In this document: positions 5,562 through 9,780 of the stretch, one piece after another
Position numbering within the stretch: position 1 is the stretch's first letter
How the letters are laid out: each line of letters opens with the position of its first letter
Source: Clostridia bacterium
GTDB taxonomy: Bacteria; Bacillota_A; Clostridia; Christensenellales; Borkfalkiaceae
Assembly (NCBI GenBank): GCA_017507595.1
Contig: JAFWAM010000108.1
Span: forward strand, 1-9,780
Direction: 5' to 3'
Length of the DNA stretch: 9,780 nt
Made by a program: the position numbers and the translations under genes
Notes under the pieces: model-generated
What the model saw: the letters and a program-made list of their open reading frames with translations, nothing else
Told to the model about the DNA's origin: nothing
The model's database searches: none

Positions 5562-6236
5562 TTAAGACAGATATTCCATTACGCCGTTGAATACAGCCTC
5601 CGCAACCCGTTTAACGTGAGCGTCCTCCAGAAAAAGCCCTTCGTCCACCCGTGAGGAAAGAAAACCGCACTCCACGATGACCGCAGGACAGTCAAGGTTA
5701 TTAAGGACGTAATAATCCCCCGCCAACGCCGAAAAGCTTTTCGGCTGGGTTTCAAGGCCGTTTAAAATTGACTGGATAGCCTTTGCAAGGGCGCGGGAGT
5801 CATCGTCCCCCGCCCTGTAAAAGACCTGAGCACCACGCCGCTTATCAGATGAATATTCGTTCATATGAACAGAAATAAATATATCCGCCCCGGCTTTTTT
5901 TGCAATCTCTACCCGTTTTTTAAGATCCCTTGCCTTAAAGCCGCGGCTTACCGTACCGTAAAGGCCGTAATCCCCCGTCCTTGTCAGCAGAGCTTTTACA
6001 CCGTCACCGTAAAAACAGTCCCTGAGGGCCTTTGATATGGCAAGGTTAAGATCGGCCTCGCGGGTGCCGTAGGCGCTTCCCGTAACACCCGGGTCAATGC
6101 CGCCGTGACCGGGATCGATAACGACCGTAAGACCGCTTGCGCTGGCACCCTTAAAAGCCGGCCTTGTAAAGCCAATGCAAATTATCAATAAAAGCAAAAT
6201 AAGCGATAAGGTTATACACCAAAACTTTTTGATCAT
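5562..6236 (-). CDS. cwlD: N-acetylmuramoyl-L-alanine amidase, CwlD-like
   Basis: This is a zinc amidase (Amidase_3) that cuts the stem peptide from muramic acid. CwlD acts early in making muramic-delta-lactam of the spore cortex. The 224-aa protein begins with a signal anchor (hydrophobic residues about 5-23 after MIKK), then VVIDPGHGGIDPG (38-50) with zinc ligand His44, Glu60 (TRE), DLKKRVEIAKKAGADIFISV followed by His124 and Asn126, and catalytic-type Glu189 (IVECGFLS). The DLKKRVE and RGAQVFY segments are close to CwlD. The ATG at 6236 is preceded by AAGGGA (6249-6254), a long 12-nt spacing. It appears monocistronic. DnaA boxes lie upstream, with the nearest 22 bp before the ATG, and the hairpin element lies downstream. 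A vegetative amidase is possible; co-occurrence with sigH favours sporulation. Confidence 0.82.
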   Translation of the reverse strand: MIKKFWCITLSLILLLLIICIGFTRPAFKGASASGLTVVIDPGHGGIDPGVTGSAYGTREADLNLAISKALRDCFYGDGVKALLTRTGDYGLYGTVSRGFKARDLKKRVEIAKKAGADIFISVHMNEYSSDKRRGAQVFYRAGDDDSRALAKAIQSILNGLETQPKSFSALAGDYYVLNNLDCPAVIVECGFLSSRVDEGLFLEDAHVKRVAEAVFNGVMEYLS

Positions 6237-6257
6237 AAAAAAGACTTTTCCCTTAAG

Positions 6258-6318
6258 TTATCCACACTTTTGCCCGTTTAAAACTTTAATTGTGGATAAC
6301 TTTCCCCACTTATCCACA
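6258..6318. promoter_or_regulatory. Cluster of three perfect DnaA boxes
   Basis: TTATCCACA occurs at 6258-6266 and 6310-6318, and its complement TGTGGATAA at 6291-6299, all exact matches to the consensus DnaA binding site. The last two face each other across 10 bp and form a 9-bp stem followed by TTTTT on the plus strand. AT-rich DNA (6279-6290) lies between boxes 1 and 2. The boxes sit between the cwlD and patatin starts. They could regulate either gene, titrate DnaA, or belong to a replication origin. No dnaA or dnaN gene is in the window and no DnaA-trio row is evident. Confidence 0.85.
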
Positions 6319-6333
6319 TTTTTGAATGAAATT

Positions 6334-6404
6334 CCGCCAAAAAACGGCGGTTTTTGGTCAAATCTTGGCGGCGCATAACAACAATAAGGTAAAAACCGTT
6401 ATTG
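6334..6404 (+). other. Competing hairpins upstream of the patatin gene
   Basis: CCGCC (6334-6338) pairs with GGCGG (6346-6350), followed by TTTTT (6351-6355), a terminator-like shape. Two alternatives compete with it: CCAAAAA (6337-6343) with TTTTTGG (6351-6357), and CCGCCAA (6334-6340) with TTGGCGG (6365-6371). A further hairpin pairs CAATAAGG (6382-6389) with CCgTTATTG (6396-6404). No plus-strand gene precedes them, so they may stop stray transcription or be part of the DnaA-box region. The rest of 6237-6534 shows nothing else recognisable. Confidence 0.45.
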
Positions 6405-6499
6405 ATTGCGGCTTTTATACCTACCGAACCTCTGCACCTGCCCTTTTACATGCAGGAAGCGACGGGTAAAATTTGTTAAAAAATCCTTGGCCATATCGT

Positions 6500-6528
6500 T
6501 TTACTTACGGGGCAAAATGTCTTATAAT
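6500..6528 (+). promoter_or_regulatory. Promoter of the patatin-like gene, start predicted at the ATG
   Basis: -35 TTTACT (6500-6505; 4 of 6 consensus), a 17-nt spacer, and a perfect -10 TATAAT (6523-6528). Transcription would begin near 6535, which is the A of the ATG, leaving no 5' leader. The spacing TATAAT-N6-ATG is that expected for leaderless genes. Confidence 0.65.
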
Positions 6529-6534
6529 ATAGGT

Positions 6535-7323
6535 ATGAGTATTTTTGATTTTTTATCACCTACAAAAAAAAGAACGCCCCCGAAAATCGGTCTTGCGTTA
6601 GGCAGCGGCGGCTTTAAGGGCGGCGCCCACCTTGGGGCCATCACGGCCTTATATGAGGAGGGCTTTGAATTTTCTTACGTGGCGGGCACGTCGGTAGGCG
6701 CCCTTGTGGGGGCCTTCGTGGCCATGGGCTTTAGCCCTAAGGATATGCTTGGCCTTGTGAAGGAGCTTGGGACGTTTGACCTGAAAAACAGACTTTCTCT
6801 CCCCCTTGAGGGCTTTAGTATAGAAGGGCAAATTGACAGAATGATCGGCGGCAAGGGCTTTGAAAATTTAAAAATAGGCTTTACCGCCGTCGCAACCGAT
6901 CTTGACAGCGGAAAGGAAGTCCTTTTATCCTCAGGCGAGCTAAAAGAGGCCATTGCGGCCTCCTGTGCCATATGCCCACCCTTTAAACCGGTTAAAATTG
7001 GCGATAAACGGCTTATAGACGGGGCTTTTGTCAACGCCGTGCCTGCGGACGTGGTCAAAAATATGGGCGCAGACGGTGTTGTTGCCGTAAGCCTTGGCAG
7101 CCACAGACTTAACGACGGCCTAAAGAAAAATCTTGACCTTGTTTATAAAAATAACGGGATAAAGGCCATGGACAGGCTGTGGCAGATAAAGTATGCCGAT
7201 CTTTTGATCGAGCCGGACCTTGAAGAGCTGTCGGCCGCGTCCCCCAAGGACTTTTTAGCGGCGTACAGGATAGGATACGAGGCGGCAAAGGAGAAGATAA
7301 ACGATCTTAAAAGCATGATATAA
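6535..7323 (+). CDS. Patatin-like phospholipase, RssA/YlbK type
   Basis: A cytoplasmic serine hydrolase of the patatin family, expected to cleave acyl esters of phospholipids; the true substrate is unknown. The 262-aa protein has the oxyanion-hole loop LGSGGFKGGAHLGAI (residues 22-36), the nucleophile motif GTSVGAL with Ser53, and the second dyad residue Asp162 in LIDGAFVNAVP. The frame is open back to 6406, with an alternative ATG at 6517 preceded by GGGG. I prefer 6535 because the consensus -10 at 6523-6528 would place transcription start there and the patatin fold begins at about residue 17. No ribosome binding site fits 6535 well (AGG is too close), consistent with a leaderless mRNA. It is a single gene, divergent from cwlD and convergent with rnfB, ending at a terminator. 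No signal peptide is seen. Confidence 0.88.
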   Translation: MSIFDFLSPTKKRTPPKIGLALGSGGFKGGAHLGAITALYEEGFEFSYVAGTSVGALVGAFVAMGFSPKDMLGLVKELGTFDLKNRLSLPLEGFSIEGQIDRMIGGKGFENLKIGFTAVATDLDSGKEVLLSSGELKEAIAASCAICPPFKPVKIGDKRLIDGAFVNAVPADVVKNMGADGVVAVSLGSHRLNDGLKKNLDLVYKNNGIKAMDRLWQIKYADLLIEPDLEELSAASPKDFLAAYRIGYEAAKEKINDLKSMI

Positions 7324-7385
7324 AGCATCTGAAAAGTGCCAAAAAGCGCATTTAACGGGCTTATAGGCCATTTTATACAAAAAAT

Positions 7386-7421
7386 AAAGACGGGCTCCCT
7401 TGGGGGATGATCCGTCTTTTT
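7386..7421. terminator. Bidirectional intrinsic terminator between the patatin gene and rnfB
   Basis: AAAGACGG (7386-7393) pairs with CCGTCTTT (7412-7419), enclosing a second stem TCCC (7396-7399) / GGGA (7404-7407). The plus strand ends in TTTTT (7417-7421). The minus strand ends in CGTCTTTATTTTTT. It lies between two convergent genes and can serve both. Confidence 0.85.
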
Positions 7422-7425
7422 GTTG

Positions 7426-7434
7426 TGTGGATAA
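7426..7434 (-). promoter_or_regulatory. Fourth perfect DnaA box
   Basis: TGTGGATAA is an exact DnaA-box consensus on the minus strand. It sits between the terminator and the rnfB stop codon. Together with the three boxes at 6258-6318 it flanks the patatin gene. Alone it could be chance; paired with the cluster it is worth noting. Confidence 0.65.
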
Positions 7435-7439
7435 AGCCT

Positions 7440-8270
7440 TTAGTCAATCTTTAAAATAACCTTTCTTGGGCATTTTTCAACGCACAGATAGCAGGATTGA
7501 CACTTGCTGTAATCAATGACCGGCAGGTTGTTGACCATGGTAATAGCGCCGTAAGGACAGTTCTTTGCGCAAAGACCGCAGCCGATACAGCCCATTTTGC
7601 AGGCCGTCATAACGTCCTTACCCCTGCAGTTTGTGGAGCAGGCAACGTAAATTTTAGCCTTGGCGTCAATCTTTTTGATAACCGATTTAGGACAGCCCTT
7701 TGCGCAAGCGCCGCAACGGATACAAAGGCTTTGGTCGATCTTTGCAACGCCGTTTTCAACCTTGATGGCGTCGCTTTTGCAGACCACTGCACAGGTACCT
7801 GCACCAAGGCAGGCGGTGGCGCAAGCTTTTCTTCCGCCGACGGTCATATTCTGACGGACGCAATCGTCTTCGCCCACGTAAGTGTTTACGTCAACAGCGT
7901 TGTCACCGCCGTTGCAGGCAACAACGTACTTATAGGAGGCGCCGCCTGCATAATCAACGCCTAAAACCTCGGCAATCTTGATTTTGTTATCCTTGCTGGT
8001 AACGGGGCAATCGTCGATCTCGCCCTTGCCTTCAACGAGGGCGTGGGAAAACGCGCCGCACCCTGCCCTGCCGCAGCCGCCGCAGTTGGCGCCCGCAAGA
8101 CAATTTAAAATGGCATCTTCCCTCTCATCGGTCTCAACGGCAAACTTTTTGGATACCACCATAATAAGAAAGCCGAAAACGACGGAGATAAAAAGCATTA
8201 TGCCAATGGCGATAAGGACCTTAATGGGATCGACCTGATTTGGATCGTTTGCTAAAAAATTGTAAATCAT
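7440..8270 (-). CDS. rnfB: Rnf complex subunit B (iron-sulfur ferredoxin-type)
   Basis: RnfB passes electrons from ferredoxin into the membrane-bound Rnf complex (ferredoxin:NAD+ oxidoreductase), which pumps Na+ or H+. The 276-aa protein has an N-terminal transmembrane helix (residues about 16-39), then the Fe-S domain motif ANCGGCGRAGC, with Cys63, Cys66, Cys71 and Cys88. It ends with ferredoxin-like clusters CIRCGACAKGCP, CIGCGLCAKNCP and CQSCYLCVEKCP; additional cysteines (CATACLGAGTCAVVC) suggest at least one more cluster. The ATG at 8270 follows GGGGGTGA (8274-8281), 10 nt after the rnfA stop. It is the last gene of the operon and stops just before a DnaA box and terminator. The long Cys-rich C-terminus is typical of clostridial RnfB. 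Confidence 0.95.
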   Translation of the reverse strand: MIYNFLANDPNQVDPIKVLIAIGIMLFISVVFGFLIMVVSKKFAVETDEREDAILNCLAGANCGGCGRAGCGAFSHALVEGKGEIDDCPVTSKDNKIKIAEVLGVDYAGGASYKYVVACNGGDNAVDVNTYVGEDDCVRQNMTVGGRKACATACLGAGTCAVVCKSDAIKVENGVAKIDQSLCIRCGACAKGCPKSVIKKIDAKAKIYVACSTNCRGKDVMTACKMGCIGCGLCAKNCPYGAITMVNNLPVIDYSKCQSCYLCVEKCPRKVILKID

Positions 8271-8280
8271 AAGTCACCCC

Positions 8281-8862
8281 CTAAAAAGTAATACCGGCAA
8301 ATACGTTGAACGCCATTGCCATAAAGGACGCCAAAAGCATGGAAATGGGGAAGCCTTCTAAACACTTGGGCACCTTTAAGGTGTCAAGCTTTTCACGCAT
8401 GCCGCTCATGATGATCATGGCAAGGGTAAACCCAAGGCCGCCAAAGAGGCCGTAGGTAACCGCCCCCAAAAGATTTGAAACTATCTCGCCGGAAATACAA
8501 AGCTCTGCCACGCCGAGAACGGCACAGTTGGTGGTAATAAGCGGAAGATATACGCCCATTGCCTGATAAAGTGCCTTGGAGGTCTTTTTGAGGATGATTT
8601 CAATAATCTGCACCAAGGATGCTATTACGAAAATAAATACTATAATTTCCAGATAGTCAACCCCAAGCGGAACCAAAATAAACGTGTAGATGGGATAGGT
8701 AATAAGACAGGTTATGGTCATAACAAGTGTAACGGCAATACCCATACCGAAGGCGCTTTTGATATTTTTTGAAACGCCAAGGAAGGGGCAGATACCGAAG
8801 AACTTGACCAGAACGAAGTTTGCTGAAAACATTGCCGTAAAAATTATTGGTAATAAGTTCAT
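8281..8862 (-). CDS. rnfA: Rnf complex membrane subunit A
   Basis: RnfA is an integral membrane subunit that, with RnfE, forms the pseudo-symmetric core of the Rnf ion pump, around an iron-sulfur site. The 193-aa protein is very hydrophobic with about six membrane segments. It shows the conserved NFVLVKFFGICPFLGVSK (residues 15-32) and PLITTNCAVLGVAE motifs, each with a conserved cysteine in the membrane. The length fits the family. The ATG at 8862 overlaps the rnfE stop by 4 nt (ATGA), and GAGGAGGTT within the end of rnfE is a strong ribosome binding site, indicating translational coupling. Confidence 0.96.
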   Translation of the reverse strand: MNLLPIIFTAMFSANFVLVKFFGICPFLGVSKNIKSAFGMGIAVTLVMTITCLITYPIYTFILVPLGVDYLEIIVFIFVIASLVQIIEIILKKTSKALYQAMGVYLPLITTNCAVLGVAELCISGEIVSNLLGAVTYGLFGGLGFTLAMIIMSGMREKLDTLKVPKCLEGFPISMLLASFMAMAFNVFAGITF

Positions 8863-9494
8863 GCCGCAACCTCCTCTGTCTGGGAATTTTTAGCCTTTTT
8901 GGCCTTTCTTCTTGAAATGAGCGTGCTGACGAGGGCAAATACGGCAATAAACATACCGTAGGTAAAGAGTGCGCCTGAAGCGTTGGCAAAATACTCAATC
9001 TTAAAGTCCCAAAGCTTGTAGCCAAAAATTGTGCCTGCGCCTAAAATTTCTCTGAAGGCGCCCATTAAGGTAATGCTTAACATAAAGCCAAGGCCCATAA
9101 ATATACCGTCCAGGCAGGAATCCCATACGGGGTTTTTGCTGGCGAAGGCTTCTGCACGGCCAAGAATGATACAGTTTACAACGATAAGGGGCAGGAAGAT
9201 ACCCAAAGCGTTGTAAATAGGCTCAACAAAGGCCTGCAGCAGCATGGAAACAATGGTAACAAAGGTGGCAATAACAACAATATAGCAAGGGATTCTTACT
9301 TTATCGGGAATAACTTTTTTCAGCAAAGAGATTACAATATTGGAACCGATCAAAACAAAGGTAGCGGCAAGACCCATGCCTACAGCATTTTTTACCGAGG
9401 TAGAGGTAGCAAGTGTGGGACAGGTACCCAGCACCAAAACCAGCACGGGGTTTTCCTTGATCAAACCGTTCAGAATAATCTTCAGTTTTTTCAT
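8859..9494 (-). CDS. rnfE: Rnf complex membrane subunit E
   Basis: RnfE is homologous to RnfA and NqrD and is the other half of the membrane core of the Rnf pump. The 211-aa protein has about six hydrophobic segments, with the family signatures NPVLVLVLGTCPTLATSTS (residues 15-33) and PLIVVNCIILGRAEAFASK, and a FREILGAG segment towards the end. Both halves carry the cysteine shared with RnfA. It ends in a basic then acidic tail (RRKAKKAKNSQTEEVAA). The ATG at 9494 overlaps the rnfG stop by one base (TAATG), with GGAGGTGA (9501-9508) as ribosome binding site. Confidence 0.96.
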   Translation of the reverse strand: MKKLKIILNGLIKENPVLVLVLGTCPTLATSTSVKNAVGMGLAATFVLIGSNIVISLLKKVIPDKVRIPCYIVVIATFVTIVSMLLQAFVEPIYNALGIFLPLIVVNCIILGRAEAFASKNPVWDSCLDGIFMGLGFMLSITLMGAFREILGAGTIFGYKLWDFKIEYFANASGALFTYGMFIAVFALVSTLISRRKAKKAKNSQTEEVAA

Positions 9495-9780
9495 TACTTG
9501 CTCACCTCCAGTTCTGCAAGCATATCAGGTGTAATCAGGCTCAGGGCCTTTTCCACACCGCTGAGGAAGGTACCGGAAGAAGTGGTGGCACCCGTAACAA
9601 CGTCAACTTCCGCTACTGTTGCGGCATCCTTACCAATAAACTTGGAAGTATGCTCGGGCTCCCCTACCTTGGTGCCAACTCCGGGGCTTTCGCCGTTTGC
9701 GCCAAGGGCAACGCCAACGATCTTTCCGTCTGCGTCAACACCAACATATACTTCCATCTGGCTGTCGTTATAACCGGGAA
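9494..9780 (-). CDS. rnfG: Rnf complex subunit G, C-terminal part (5' end beyond window)
   Basis: RnfG is the membrane-anchored flavoprotein that carries a covalently bound FMN and faces the outside. The visible 94 codons begin PGYNDSQMEVYVGVDADGK, continue with a GESPGVGTKV segment (family ETPGLG), and contain the flavinylation motif DVVTGAT, in which the last Thr is the expected FMN attachment site, followed by a C-terminal helix (SGVEKALSLI). The reading frame remains open to the right edge, so the signal anchor is not seen. An internal ATG at 9757 is not the start. rnfC and rnfD are expected just outside the window in the usual C-D-G-E-A-B order. Confidence 0.92.
   Translation of the reverse strand, partial: PGYNDSQMEVYVGVDADGKIVGVALGANGESPGVGTKVGEPEHTSKFIGKDAATVAEVDVVTGATTSSGTFLSGVEKALSLITPDMLAELEVSK

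Noticed and set aside
7497..7964. 155-codon open frame antisense to rnfB
   Set aside because: It is the complement of a Cys/Gly-rich coding region and has no ribosome binding site or recognisable domain.

Overview
The window looks like chromosome of an anaerobic, probably spore-forming member of the Clostridia (Firmicutes/Bacillota). This is inferred from four things: an Rnf ferredoxin:NAD+ oxidoreductase operon in the clostridial C-D-G-E-A-B order, a SigH-type sporulation sigma factor, a CwlD-like cortex amidase, and the Firmicutes blocks mrnC-rlmB-sigH and dnaX-ybaB-recR. Protein similarities were recognised by eye. No database search was run.

Layout, left to right. The 5' end of a 4-alpha-glucanotransferase gene (malQ, minus strand) runs off the left edge. 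Next comes a tightly packed minus-strand operon, read from right to left: mrnC (Mini-RNase III), rlmB (23S rRNA 2'-O-methyltransferase), sigH, dnaX (clamp loader tau), ybaB and recR. Most junctions overlap by 1-11 nt. A good sigma-A promoter (TTGATA, 17-nt spacer, extended -10 TGTTAAAAT) precedes mrnC. dnaX carries an in-frame A AAA AAG heptamer, the same slippery sequence that yields gamma in E. coli.

Upstream of that promoter lies a 574-nt gene-free interval. It holds a composite repeat of about 374 bp, bounded by 8-bp inverted ends and filled with nested hairpins, including an 18-nt-periodic GTGAAGTT array with an inverted AACTTCAC half. A cwlD-like amidase gene (minus) follows.

The 298-nt interval between cwlD and a divergent patatin-like phospholipase gene (plus) contains three perfect DnaA boxes within 61 bp, plus competing hairpins. 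The patatin gene has a consensus -10 whose predicted transcription start falls on the ATG, suggesting a leaderless mRNA. A bidirectional terminator and a fourth perfect DnaA box separate the patatin gene from the convergent rnf operon. That operon (minus) is represented by rnfB, rnfA, rnfE and the 3' part of rnfG, which runs off the right edge.

Most genes are housekeeping. The less ordinary content is the composite hairpin element, the DnaA-box cluster away from any dnaA gene, the possible dnaX frameshift, the leaderless patatin gene, and the coupling of a sigma factor to a replication/recombination operon.
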